A stretch of 64,000 nt of DNA from Phocaeicola_A sp045545095 (GCA_045545095.1 JAZQAG010000029.1:141594-205593); one strand, 5' to 3'; counted from the stretch's first letter, positions 54,422 to 63,481 are shown. Program-made: numbers and translations. The notes: a model not told the origin generated them from the letters alone.

Positions 54422-54457
54422 CTTAAGGTCCTTAAGGTCCTTAAGGTCCTTAAGGTC
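54422..54457. repeat. four perfect tandem 9-bp units
   Basis: CTTAAGGTC is repeated four times without a mismatch. Each unit holds the palindrome CTTAAG. Confidence 0.9.
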
Positions 54458-54556
54458 ACAGGAGACGATGCGAATCATTTCCCTGTCATCCCCGCTCTAA
54501 TCCTTAAACGTTATTAATTCTTTTTTACCTTTTTCGGTACGTAAACGATAAAAGCG

Positions 54557-54564
54557 TATCTTTG
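54557..54564 (+). promoter_or_regulatory. -7 element upstream of the HAF-like gene
   Basis: TATCTTTG exactly matches TAnnTTTG, 40 bp before the ATG. A TTTTTC run about 21 bp upstream may serve as -33. Confidence 0.5.
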
Positions 54565-54604
54565 TCGCTTTAAATGAATTAATAACACAAAAACGATAAA
54601 ATAT

Positions 54605-56047
54605 ATGAAGAAAACTTTACTTACAATCCTGGGTTGTGTGGCAGCTTTGACCACATGGGCCCAGACTCCTCGTGTTGAGGTATTCCAATTGCAGGGTGCC
54701 TTGGTGGACTCCCTTCCAGGCTCTGTTGTGCAGGGCGTCTCTTTAAACGGCGAATGGGCCGTAGGATACGGTACTGAATACTGTCAGAAGTCCTTCATCT
54801 GGAACCGTACGACGGGTGAGTTCTCACTCCTTACCGGTTCGTTCTTGAATCAGGCCTATGCTGCCGGTGTGTCTAACGACGGTACCGTGGTGGGAGCCTA
54901 TTGTGCCGATCTCGATGGAGACAGCACCGAATATATGGTTGCCGGTTACTGGAAGGATGGTGTATGGACAGCCCTCCCTATGGAGAACGGTTTCACCTAT
55001 ACCAGCGGTCTCGAGGCCAATGTCAACGGCGAAGCCCGCTTTATCTCTGCCGATGGTGCCTATATCACCGGTTATATCCACAGCAACACCTTCAAGCGTA
55101 CCTTCTATGATGAGACAGGAGCATTGGTGGAGACACGTACAGTCAGCCTGATGCGTCCGGCCATCTGGACACGTAGGACCGATGGTACCTATAAGCTCGA
55201 ACGTAAGTCCAGCAAGTTGCCTTCAGGCGACGAACTGCAGCAGGGTATCTGGGCCAACTATGGCGCTTCACAGGATGCCAAGGTCATCCCCGTAGTGGCC
55301 GACCATCCCACAGGTTCGCGCTCTCCGGCTGTCATTGTGGGCGACTCCCTCATCCGCATCTATGGTAAGGAAGATCTTGATATCAGCCTCGATATCACCC
55401 AGTATTTCTACGACGGCGTCTCTGTCAGCTGCAGCCCCAACGGAAAGTATGTTCCCGGATATTGGGACTTCTATGGCAATGGATACGACCTCGTGGCATT
55501 CGTCTATGACACCGAGACAGACTCTGTAGAGGAGATCGAAGGGTGGGGGGCTGCTACCGTGGCCCTCGACGACGGTACCCTCTATGGATTCGATGGATAT
55601 ATGGGTACTGCCACCATCCGTACGGCCGACAAATCCTTCTGTGGAACCCTCAGCGACTATCTGAACCTCTACTATGACGGGTACAGTGGCGACCTGCCCC
55701 AGACCATCTTCTCCGTATCGGCCGATGGCCGTACTATCGGTGGATGGTATGCCGTAGCCGATGCCATCGGTGCTGTGATGTATCCCTCTATCGTATTGCT
55801 CAACGGTGACCCCAATGCAGAGCCTAATGGTGTAGCTGCACAGATGGCCGACCGCCGCTCTATCCTCACGTTGGAGGACGAAGTGGTTGCTCCCGGTGCC
55901 ACCACTGTCCAACTCTATACTCCGCAGGGTACCCTCCTCGCCGAAACCTCAGCAGACCGCATCTCTACTGTCGGCCACCAGGGTGTCCTCGTTGTCAAAG
56001 CCACCTATCCCGACGGCAAGGTAGAGACCCGCAAAGTAGTATTGTAA
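54605..56047 (+). CDS. secreted HAF-repeat-like protein with sorting-type C-terminus
   Basis: A 480-residue protein with signal peptide MKKTLLTILGCVAALTTWAQ. Repeated units of the HAF type are visible: VVQGVSLNGEWAVGYG followed by KSFIWNRTTGEF, AAGVSNDGTVVGAY followed by AGYWKDGVWTALP, ISADGAYITGYI, and FSVSADGRTIGGWYAVAD. These suggest a beta-propeller. The C-terminal ~60 residues (ATTVQLYTPQGTLLAETS, HQGVLVVKATYPDGKVETRKVVL) look like a type IX sorting domain. It has its own promoter and lies 4 bp before the U32 peptidase gene. Function is unknown. Confidence 0.75.
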   Translation: MKKTLLTILGCVAALTTWAQTPRVEVFQLQGALVDSLPGSVVQGVSLNGEWAVGYGTEYCQKSFIWNRTTGEFSLLTGSFLNQAYAAGVSNDGTVVGAYCADLDGDSTEYMVAGYWKDGVWTALPMENGFTYTSGLEANVNGEARFISADGAYITGYIHSNTFKRTFYDETGALVETRTVSLMRPAIWTRRTDGTYKLERKSSKLPSGDELQQGIWANYGASQDAKVIPVVADHPTGSRSPAVIVGDSLIRIYGKEDLDISLDITQYFYDGVSVSCSPNGKYVPGYWDFYGNGYDLVAFVYDTETDSVEEIEGWGAATVALDDGTLYGFDGYMGTATIRTADKSFCGTLSDYLNLYYDGYSGDLPQTIFSVSADGRTIGGWYAVADAIGAVMYPSIVLLNGDPNAEPNGVAAQMADRRSILTLEDEVVAPGATTVQLYTPQGTLLAETSADRISTVGHQGVLVVKATYPDGKVETRKVVL

Positions 56048-56051
56048 TAAG

Positions 56052-57290
56052 ATGAATATAAAAGACTTTGAGATAATGGCCCCTGTGGGCTGTCGCGAAT
56101 CCCTGATGGCCGCTATCCATGCCGGGGCAGACTCGATATACTTCGGTATCGAAAACCTCAATATGCGTGCCCGTTCGGCCAGTGCCTTCACCATCAACGA
56201 CCTGAAGGAGATTGCCGCTATCTGCGACGAGCATGGGGTGAAAAGCTACCTGACGGTGAACACCATCATCTACGACGAGGACATCTGCCTGATGCGTAAG
56301 ATTGTCGATGCCGCCCATCAGGCAGGCATTTCCGCTGTCATTGCCGCCGATGTGGCCGTGATGGACTATTGCAACCGTATCGGTCAGGAGGTACACCTCT
56401 CCACCCAGCTCAATATCAGCAACAGCGAAGCCCTCAAGTTCTATGCCCGCTTTGCCGATGTGGTGGTGTTGGCCCGTGAACTCAACCTCGACCAGGTGGC
56501 AGAGATCTATCGTACCATCCTCGACGAGGATATCCGTGGCCCCAAGGGAGAACTTATCCGTATCGAGATGTTCTGCCACGGTGCCCTCTGCATGGCTGTC
56601 AGTGGCAAGTGTTACCTCAGTCTCGACAATCTGGGCCATTCGGCCAACCGTGGCGCCTGTATGCAGGTCTGCCGCCGTTCCTATATCGTCCACGACAAGG
56701 AGAGCGACATCGAACTGGAGGTGGACAACAAATACATCATGTCGCCCAAGGACCTCAAGACCATCCGTTTCATGGACCGCATGATGGAGGCCGGTGTCAG
56801 AGTGTTCAAGATTGAAGGTCGCGCCCGTGGTCCCGAGTATGTGCACACCGTGGTGAGTTGCTACAAGGAAGCTATCTGCAGTTATCTCGATGGCACCCTC
56901 ACCGAGGAGAAGAAAGATGCTTGGGACGAACGTTTGAAGACCGTCTTCAACCGTGGCTTCTGGGACGGATACTACCTGGGCCAGCGCATGGGAGAATGGA
57001 GCAAAGCCTACGGCTCCGAGGCCACCGAGCGCAAAGTCTATGCCGGCAAAGGTATCAAATATTTCAGCAACATCGGTGTGGCCGAGTTCCTTATCGAAGC
57101 CACAGAAATCTCTGTGGGCGACAAACTCCTCATCACCGGTCCCACCACCGGAGTCATATACATAGACCTGGAAGAGATCCGCTACGACCTGAAACCTGTG
57201 CAGACCGCCCAGAAAGGCCAGCATGTCTCCATCAAAGTACCCTCCAAAGTCCGTCCCAGCGACAAACTCTATGTCCTGAAGAAGAGGTGA
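56052..57290 (+). CDS. U32 family peptidase / tRNA-hydroxylation-type protein
   Basis: A 412-residue cytoplasmic TIM-barrel protein of family U32. It starts FEIMAPVGCRESLMAAIHAGADSIYFG. The U32 signature is EMFCHGALCMAVSGKCYLS, with further cysteines in NRGACMQVCRR suited to an iron-sulfur cluster. FKIEGRARGPEYVHTVVSCYK is also family-typical. Relatives (TrhP, RlhA, UbiU) act in tRNA or rRNA hydroxylation and ubiquinone synthesis; others were described as collagenase-like. Which applies here cannot be decided. The TGA stop lies inside a GGTGAGCGGTGAACGG repeat array. Confidence 0.92.
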   Translation: MNIKDFEIMAPVGCRESLMAAIHAGADSIYFGIENLNMRARSASAFTINDLKEIAAICDEHGVKSYLTVNTIIYDEDICLMRKIVDAAHQAGISAVIAADVAVMDYCNRIGQEVHLSTQLNISNSEALKFYARFADVVVLARELNLDQVAEIYRTILDEDIRGPKGELIRIEMFCHGALCMAVSGKCYLSLDNLGHSANRGACMQVCRRSYIVHDKESDIELEVDNKYIMSPKDLKTIRFMDRMMEAGVRVFKIEGRARGPEYVHTVVSCYKEAICSYLDGTLTEEKKDAWDERLKTVFNRGFWDGYYLGQRMGEWSKAYGSEATERKVYAGKGIKYFSNIGVAEFLIEATEISVGDKLLITGPTTGVIYIDLEEIRYDLKPVQTAQKGQHVSIKVPSKVRPSDKLYVLKKR

Positions 57291-57560
57291 GCGGTGAACG
57301 GTGAACGGTTAGCGGAATAAAGGGTGACAGGTGAAGGGTGACGGGTGACGGGAGGCTTCGCCTTATCGGTGAGCGTCTTTAACGGTTAGCGGTTAGCGGT
57401 TAGCGGATGAGCGGAAAGTCGCTTCGCTTCGGTGAGCGGAAACTCCGCATGGCACTAGTCACTCGTAGCTAGTAGCTAGTCACTTTCTAAACGGTGAGCG
57501 GTGAGCGTTTAACGATGAACGATGAGAGGTAAACGGATGAGCGGTGAAACATTCGATTAT
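57286..57560 (+). repeat. GGTGAGCGG / GGTTAGCGG array starting at the U32 stop codon
   Basis: Tandem 7-9-bp words begin with the GGTGA that supplies the stop codon (57288-57290) and run on as GCGGTGAACGGTGAACGG, then again near 57375-57410 and 57490-57550. A CTAGTCAC/TAGCTAGT word cluster (57445-57482) is embedded, like the one at 29734-29766. Confidence 0.8.
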
Positions 57561-57891
57561 GACGTGGGTGACATGCGGTTCAGAGGTAACTAACACTCTC
57601 CCTCTAAGTTAGAGGGAGTACCCGTAGGGGGAGGGCGTGTGTCTATAGAAGCAGGCATTTTCACACACTCCTTCACCCTTCACCCTTAATCATCATCCCG
57701 CTCACCGTTAATAGGCCGAAGGCCATCTCGCTCACCGCTCACCGCTCATCCGCTCACCGTTAAAGGCGAAGCCTTCCCGTCCCCCATCACCCTTTATAAC
57801 AAAAAAAGGAGGCACCACACGGTGCCGCCTTTCCTTTTCATTATCTTTCCCTATCCCTTACAGCACATGGCTGTGGGGCAGGGGAGTGGGG
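57291..57891. other. repeat-only spacer between convergent genes
   Basis: 600 bp without a gene. The left half carries the plus-oriented GGTGAGCGG array. The centre holds a CTCTAAGTTAGAG element (57595-57643). The right half (about 57700-57770) carries CGCTCACCGCTCACC, the same array on the other strand, facing the minus-strand CotH-like gene. A hairpin terminator lies at 57800-57838. Confidence 0.75.
57800..57838 (-). terminator. terminator of the CotH-like gene
   Basis: An imperfect 10-bp stem (AGGAGGCACC / GGTGCCGCCT) with an ACAC loop has A7 on its left, which is a T7 tail for minus-strand transcripts, 54 bp beyond the stop. Confidence 0.8.
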
Positions 57892-60669
57892 TTACCAATT
57901 AAATGGCCACCAACTGCTGCCACCACCACTACTACTTTCTTCTTCAATGTTGGGCCATGTCTGGTTAGAGACATAACTCATACCATTGACACGTTTCTTC
58001 AGGTTAGTCTTCAACAGTTCGACAGCTGCATTGAAGTCTGCGACCTTTTCGTCACCGCAGAAACCGCCACCGACACCATAGGTGTTATATCGGGTAGAGG
58101 ATGTTGCAGTGAATTCCCACATGTCCCAGTTGTTTTCTACAGATGTCCGAATCTTATTGGCCATGGCATCAATTTCAGCATTGGCATAAGCCGTGATGAG
58201 GCCTGACATAGTGTTCCAACGTTCTGCAGCTTTAGCCTTGAATGTTGCGTCTTTTACCAGCATGGGATACCACATGAAAGTCTTTATATCTTCCAAATCA
58301 TCTTTATCAAGAGTGCTGGTCGAACGTTTCAAGTTTGCAACCTCTAACATAGATTTGGTGTATTCAAATTTATAACTGTTCCTACCTCCTGTGTATGCGT
58401 CATCAAAAGAACTGTTAATTACGTCAATGTTGGGAATAGTCTGCCAGTCAAAGTCCCAAACGGGGCCGGCATACATCTTGCCGTTGTTGATGTATGTGTG
58501 GACACTCTTCGGATGCTGGAGCTCGCCATTCATCATTACCTCATGAATCAGCAGGAAGTCAATCATAGAGGTCATGTCGAGAGTTTCGTAGGCTTTTGCA
58601 TAGTTCCTGTCATAGAGATTGTCTTCGATGTTGGTGACAAATTCCTGAGCATACTTCAACATTTCGCCTCCAGCATCTGCATCGTCCTTGAACAAGAAGG
58701 GAACGTAGTTCTTGGTGATGAACTTGGTAGTCTCATCGTAGCCGTCATCGCTCTCGAGCAGATATCCGAATACAGCTGGGTCACCAGTGTAGGGATTGTC
58801 TTTCTCATCCAACGGTTCGTTGATGTCCAGACGGTCGCCGTCAATCTTAATCTGTTCACCTAACAAGTAAGTACCTACGTGTACACCGTTGTAAACCAAC
58901 TCTACATGTTGTACCGAAGGATTCCATGCGATGCTTCCCTCAAGGTTCTTTTCGAAGAGGTGGGCAATGTCGTAGGCAATGGCATTACGCATTTGTGTGC
59001 GGTCGTTCCATCCGGCCAGGAGTACCCAACGCTTGTGGGCAGGCATACCCAATACGCTGTGTTTCTTGTCAAGTTTCACGGCAAACGGTTTCTTGGGCAT
59101 CTGCTGGCTTACGTTACCACGCACACGGGTAGAGGCCAAGATGGGTTCTTCTACGAGGCTTCCATTCTTGTCTGTCAACGCGGGTGTACCATCGGCATTA
59201 TAGACCATGAAGTTATCAACTCCTTCGGTCATCTGCCAATCGCTGTCCTTGGGCTGCCACTTGGTGCCTGTTGCCTTGTACCAGGCGGCGCTTCCCTTTT
59301 GGGTGTCACCTGTAGCGCTGCTGACTGTTCCGGTCTCTTGGTTTACAACCACCACGGGAAGGCCGGTATTGGTCAGTTCTACATCGTACAAGGCATATTC
59401 TCCAGCACTATTGATAACGGCCAGTTGCTTGTAGATGCTGAAGTCCACTTCTGTCTCACTGCTGATGACCTCGCCGGCTTCGGTGACGAGCATTGTACCT
59501 TCGGGGATTTCGAAGGTGGGTACCAACTTGCGGTTGTTGAGGTAGGGGACATAGAGCTTCACCTTCTTGTTCGCTTCGTCGATGGTGCAGACCTTTTCTT
59601 TGATAGTTGTATAGTTGGATGTACCTTTCACATGGGTGAACTCACGGGCCAAAATCTTACCCGGATTGTCCTCCACAGTGAACTTCATGCTGGTCAGTAC
59701 GGGAGTGACGGCAGGTCCTTCGGGCAATCCACTATCTCCACCCAATTCTCTCACCTCCAGATCGCTGAAGTTGGCCAGTGTCAACGGGAAGTTGTACAGA
59801 CCGTTGGGGGCATAGGTGACTGCACTGCTACGTGTCAACCGTGCCTCGTGGGTGGTGGTGCGGATGATGAAGGTCATCTCGTCGCCCTTCTGCATAGATG
59901 GCAGTGAGGTCATGTAGATGCGTTGCAGCTGTCCGCTCATCAGTGTAGGTTCGTTGGTGCAAACCACGGTGATGCTGTCATCGCCCGTTGCAAAGTTGCT
60001 CAAGTTGGTGGCCTGTGTCTGCAGATTGATGGTGAAGTCACCGGCCATCTTGCGCTTGTTGCCTACCTTTAGGGTGATGGAGCGCAGGTTAGAACCTTCG
60101 AGGGCAGTACCTGTGGCATCGACCTTGAAGAGCAGGATGCTGACCAGACGCTGGAAGGTGAAGGTGCTGCTGAACCAACTGCGGCTGTCCAGCGTACCGG
60201 CACGGTAGTCGCCCACGATGTCCTTATAAGTCTGGTGATACTCTTGGGTGGCGGGCATGTGTCCTTTGACAGCAGTCTGGGCTACTCCGCTGTTGTTCTC
60301 GCTGTACGGATAGTAGGCATACTTGGGGGTGCCCAGTATCAGTCCGCTGAAGGAAACAGTTCCGGAGTTCTTGCTGTTGGTACTGGTGAACTTCGCATTC
60401 TTGGCATAGCTGCCATAGACTCCGATGGTTTCTTTGGTGCGCCACATGGTGCCGACGCCTGTTTCGTAGGCATCATTCTCATCGATATAGGTGCGGGTCA
60501 CCTCTTCGATGGTACCATCAAACACAGAAATAGCAGAACTGGGGACATCAATGTCGGCCTCCACCTCTGCTTCCATCGGAACTTCATTCGTCAGTTCCTC
60601 TTCCATACATGCTGCCATGGATAACATGGCCATTCCGTAAAGTACGTTTCTCAAAAATTTTGTTTCCAT
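57892..60669 (-). CDS. fimbrillin-like lipoprotein fused to a CotH-kinase domain
   Basis: A 925-residue surface lipoprotein (lipobox LSMAAC, Cys near residue 21). The N-terminal ~320 residues are fimbrillin/Mfa-like (EEVTRTYIDENDAYETGVGTMW, ETIGVYGSY, YAYYPYSENN). A short beta domain follows. The CotH region starts near residue 515: TRVRGNVSQQMPKKPFAVKLDKK, WVLLAGWNDRTQMRNAIAYDIA, VELVYNGVHVGTYLLGEQIKIDGDRLDI and GPVWDFDW (D739 and D741 as candidate metal ligands). CotH proteins are atypical kinases that phosphorylate secreted proteins. The tail is Ser/Gly/Trp-rich (SSSGGGSSWWPFNW). It follows the PI-PLC-like gene across a 73-bp hairpin spacer. Confidence 0.88.
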   Translation of the reverse strand: METKFLRNVLYGMAMLSMAACMEEELTNEVPMEAEVEADIDVPSSAISVFDGTIEEVTRTYIDENDAYETGVGTMWRTKETIGVYGSYAKNAKFTSTNSKNSGTVSFSGLILGTPKYAYYPYSENNSGVAQTAVKGHMPATQEYHQTYKDIVGDYRAGTLDSRSWFSSTFTFQRLVSILLFKVDATGTALEGSNLRSITLKVGNKRKMAGDFTINLQTQATNLSNFATGDDSITVVCTNEPTLMSGQLQRIYMTSLPSMQKGDEMTFIIRTTTHEARLTRSSAVTYAPNGLYNFPLTLANFSDLEVRELGGDSGLPEGPAVTPVLTSMKFTVEDNPGKILAREFTHVKGTSNYTTIKEKVCTIDEANKKVKLYVPYLNNRKLVPTFEIPEGTMLVTEAGEVISSETEVDFSIYKQLAVINSAGEYALYDVELTNTGLPVVVVNQETGTVSSATGDTQKGSAAWYKATGTKWQPKDSDWQMTEGVDNFMVYNADGTPALTDKNGSLVEEPILASTRVRGNVSQQMPKKPFAVKLDKKHSVLGMPAHKRWVLLAGWNDRTQMRNAIAYDIAHLFEKNLEGSIAWNPSVQHVELVYNGVHVGTYLLGEQIKIDGDRLDINEPLDEKDNPYTGDPAVFGYLLESDDGYDETTKFITKNYVPFLFKDDADAGGEMLKYAQEFVTNIEDNLYDRNYAKAYETLDMTSMIDFLLIHEVMMNGELQHPKSVHTYINNGKMYAGPVWDFDWQTIPNIDVINSSFDDAYTGGRNSYKFEYTKSMLEVANLKRSTSTLDKDDLEDIKTFMWYPMLVKDATFKAKAAERWNTMSGLITAYANAEIDAMANKIRTSVENNWDMWEFTATSSTRYNTYGVGGGFCGDEKVADFNAAVELLKTNLKKRVNGMSYVSNQTWPNIEEESSSGGGSSWWPFNW

Positions 60670-60694
60670 AAAATATAGATTTAGTTAAACAATA

Positions 60695-60729
60695 GATAGA
60701 GCAGGAGGTAGATTTACCTCCGCTCTATC
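60695..60729 (-). promoter_or_regulatory. strong intercistronic hairpin between the two adhesin genes
   Basis: The arms GATAGAGC(A)GGAGGTA and TACCTCCGCTCTATC pair over 15 bp with one bulged base and a 4-nt loop (60711-60714). It begins 13 bp after the PI-PLC-like stop and 25 bp before the CotH-like start. No U-run follows on the minus strand, so partial termination or RNA processing is more likely than full termination. Confidence 0.75.
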
Positions 60730-60742
60730 GTTATAATTGGTC

Positions 60743-63481
60743 TTAGTTAAAGCCCTCTTCTCCATCGGTGCCGCCAGTGTTGCCACCGCCAGTGCCGTCA
60801 CCACTTCCGGAGCCGGTGTTACCATCACCGCCAGTAGTGCCGTTGTCGGGCATCACACCACCTGTACCCTTGAAGTTGTTGGCGATGATAGTTCCTGGCA
60901 GGAAGTAGCTACCATCTTCTGATGCATCGAGGCTTGTGTTTCTTGTGTTGGTCACTCGGTCCATCAGTACGATACCTGTAGGTCCTGTAGCATTGGCCAT
61001 ACCTGAAGAACGGACGTGCTTATAGAATGCCGGATTCAACAGGTTGGCAAGGGCACCGATATCGCCACCGTCACCACCGTAGGCATAGTTTATTGATGGG
61101 ACTAAACTATTTGTGTAGGAAGTGGTTGCCATATATCCACATAATGAATTGATGAACACATAGTCACTGAATTGTCCAGAGATGGCCATATCAAATGTAC
61201 GGGTCACATGGGATAATTTCTCATTGTATGACTCAAACCAATAGACAGCAGGATAATTTCGATAGTCATTATTATTGGTAGAAGGGTCATCCCAATAACC
61301 ACTTGCAATGTTCATATTCTGCGGAATGACACGCGCCCACTCTTGGAACCAACATTGGTATCCAGCATTGGTCCCGTATCCAAAGTTTAAAGTTCCGTCT
61401 GCTCCAGGGCGGGTGACTCCAATGGGATTATTTCTGTCGTTATTGGTTACTGAACTATTTACATTAGATGTTGCAAAGATATAAGATGAGTTCATGAAGC
61501 CTTCAACATTGTTAGAACCACCACCTGAATAAACTGAGCCGTCAAAACCAGTTATACTATTATTACTAATATTTGATGGGGTCATATTGGGGTTTGAATA
61601 ATAAACATAATTAGGTTTCACCCACCACGAACCGGTATTTTCACGTGTTTCAAAACTAATCTTATACCCTCTCGCTCCCCACTTATCTTTAGCCGTACCA
61701 CATCCGTCAATAGCCAAAATGTTTGTATTTGTGAGTGCGGCTATTGCGTCGCTTCGGGTAGTTGCATTATCTTCATCCAACTGGGTCGGTCGTACTACTA
61801 TCATTAATTTTCCACGGGCAGAGTTCGCTTCGTTTATAGCTCCTGTTTCCTCATTTTTATCCAGCAGTTTCAGGTTGGGAGAGAAACGTACTAATTTGCT
61901 TTGAACGATATTATTAGTTACGTAATCATTGATATCTGTCGCAAAACTCTCAGCATCTCGTCCTGGATTATTTCCAATTGGCTGATAGGTCAAAATTAGC
62001 ATGGCTGTCTCATCGGGATTCTCCTCTAATTTAGCCAATAGGTTTTGTACCACCCAATTGAGGGTGATTTTAGTAGTTGTTCCGCCTTCATTAGTTGTCA
62101 ACTCTTCTCCATTACAAGTGATAGGCTCATTTGCAAATCCATCAATAGTATCGTCAACGGTATATTTTCTATTCAACGAAGCCTCGAAAGCACGGATACC
62201 TGCAGCCCATTGTTGCTCAAAGGTCAGAGTCTGTGCACGATGGTAAATATCTGTTGACTCCAAACCATAAGAGAACGAAGCTCCTGTTCCGGGCAGGGAG
62301 AGGGCACCAATCTTGGTGGTATCGCTCAACTGTTCCATCCATTTGCTGGCATCGATAACGAAGGGATCCGGTTCATCCTCTTCAGGCTTCTTGGGCAGGG
62401 TCAGACCACTGATTTTTGTCTTCAGTGAACTGGGGAAACCGGCGAATGCATGGGTGACATTCCCATTGGCATCAGTAACTGTACCCAATTTCTTTCTGAG
62501 GTATCCGGCTCCTGTCGCAGAGAATCCGATAGTCAGGTCGGGGATAGTCTCGCCGGGCAATAGGAATACGGTAAAAGTCAGTGACTGTCCTATTCCCAAG
62601 GTGAAAACTTCATTGAAAGAAATCTGAATCAATTTACCAGGTGCCACCTCACTTGTTGCTTCGATGGCGGGATAATCTGTCCCATTCCATCCTTCAAGGT
62701 CTGTCATGAATGAACCTGTGATGTTCTGAGTAGAGGTAATCTGAATTTCACTCATTTCGATAGGCATATCCTGTGTCTCTACGGTAATTTCCACAGCCGT
62801 CACTATGGGCATGAAGGATAGTCCGACACCACCAGCAGCTGCTTCACGTGTGGTACTTGTCTTGGCCACCATATAGGCATAGTTCATGTTGGGCTTGAAA
62901 ATGTAATGGTTGGGATTATTCGAATCTTGTGTCGGCATGTTGGTCGTCATCTGAGCAAATGGCACCACACCATATATTTTTGATCCTTCCATCTTCAGAC
63001 CTTGCGGTACAGAAATCGTATTTTCTGTGTAGAACATGGCTTCTGACGGATACATGGCATAAAAGTCATGAGTGGCTGTTGCGCTCCACTGCAGCATGTC
63101 CTCTTCCTCAGTAGCGAGACTTTCGAGGTAGGCATAGTCACTACCTTTATTGGTAGTACCGGGATCTTCATCGCCTACAGAAAACCCTGTAACCTTGTAA
63201 TGAGCGAATTTGACACCATCTGCTTGCGGACAAGTAATCTGGACTTTGTCACCATCAATCCAGTCGATACGCTCAAAAACTTTATTGTCATGCGTGTAAG
63301 TGACGCCACTATACTCTGTACGAGTAGGGTAGGCATTCTCGAACCCGGCGCGCGCACCGAATATGATGGCATCACCCACTTCTGCTGGTGGCAGAATGGG
63401 ATTGACGATATCTTCGTCCTCACATGCTGTAGCAAACAAACCGGCTATAGCAAGTATATATAAAAACTTATATTTTTTCAT
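60743..63481 (-). CDS. fimbrillin-like lipoprotein fused to a degenerate PI-PLC-like domain
   Basis: A 912-residue lipoprotein from MKKYKFLYILAIAGLFATAC (the frame opens 18 codons earlier but the lipobox fixes the start). Residues to ~370 are fimbrillin/Mfa-like (TRTEYSGVTY, RIDWIDGDKVQITCP, HDFYAMYPSEA). From W381 a phosphatidylinositol phospholipase C X-like barrel begins: WMEQLSDTTKIGALSLPGTG, QQWAAGIRAFEASLN, then NPDETAMLILTY. The usual catalytic residues appear replaced: the PGTHDS histidine by G400, its aspartate by A401, the second histidine by N457. The tail is Gly/Asp/Thr-rich. It follows a 58-codon ORF by 19 bp. Binding rather than catalysis is inferred. Confidence 0.8.
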   Translation of the reverse strand: MKKYKFLYILAIAGLFATACEDEDIVNPILPPAEVGDAIIFGARAGFENAYPTRTEYSGVTYTHDNKVFERIDWIDGDKVQITCPQADGVKFAHYKVTGFSVGDEDPGTTNKGSDYAYLESLATEEEDMLQWSATATHDFYAMYPSEAMFYTENTISVPQGLKMEGSKIYGVVPFAQMTTNMPTQDSNNPNHYIFKPNMNYAYMVAKTSTTREAAAGGVGLSFMPIVTAVEITVETQDMPIEMSEIQITSTQNITGSFMTDLEGWNGTDYPAIEATSEVAPGKLIQISFNEVFTLGIGQSLTFTVFLLPGETIPDLTIGFSATGAGYLRKKLGTVTDANGNVTHAFAGFPSSLKTKISGLTLPKKPEEDEPDPFVIDASKWMEQLSDTTKIGALSLPGTGASFSYGLESTDIYHRAQTLTFEQQWAAGIRAFEASLNRKYTVDDTIDGFANEPITCNGEELTTNEGGTTTKITLNWVVQNLLAKLEENPDETAMLILTYQPIGNNPGRDAESFATDINDYVTNNIVQSKLVRFSPNLKLLDKNEETGAINEANSARGKLMIVVRPTQLDEDNATTRSDAIAALTNTNILAIDGCGTAKDKWGARGYKISFETRENTGSWWVKPNYVYYSNPNMTPSNISNNSITGFDGSVYSGGGSNNVEGFMNSSYIFATSNVNSSVTNNDRNNPIGVTRPGADGTLNFGYGTNAGYQCWFQEWARVIPQNMNIASGYWDDPSTNNNDYRNYPAVYWFESYNEKLSHVTRTFDMAISGQFSDYVFINSLCGYMATTSYTNSLVPSINYAYGGDGGDIGALANLLNPAFYKHVRSSGMANATGPTGIVLMDRVTNTRNTSLDASEDGSYFLPGTIIANNFKGTGGVMPDNGTTGGDGNTGSGSGDGTGGGNTGGTDGEEGFN

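Larger units (their letters stand above)
54185..54604. other. repeat-rich spacer between PL11 and the HAF-like gene
   Basis: Contains the terminator, a TTTAACGGTGAGCGG word (about 54251-54266), a TGTCATCCTGA element with a 27-bp match to 1250-1276, two 14-bp GATTATCGGTTATC units, four 9-bp CTTAAGGTC units and a candidate promoter. No gene is supported. Confidence 0.7.

Noticed and set aside
55995..57224. 409-codon minus-strand ORF antisense to the U32 gene
   Set aside because: It mirrors a strongly supported U32 gene, and its His/Asp/Val-rich composition is typical of the reverse frame of a GC-biased gene.
58879..59907. 342-codon plus-strand ORF antisense to the CotH-like gene
   Set aside because: It overlaps a well-supported lipoprotein gene and has no family features; judged a shadow frame.
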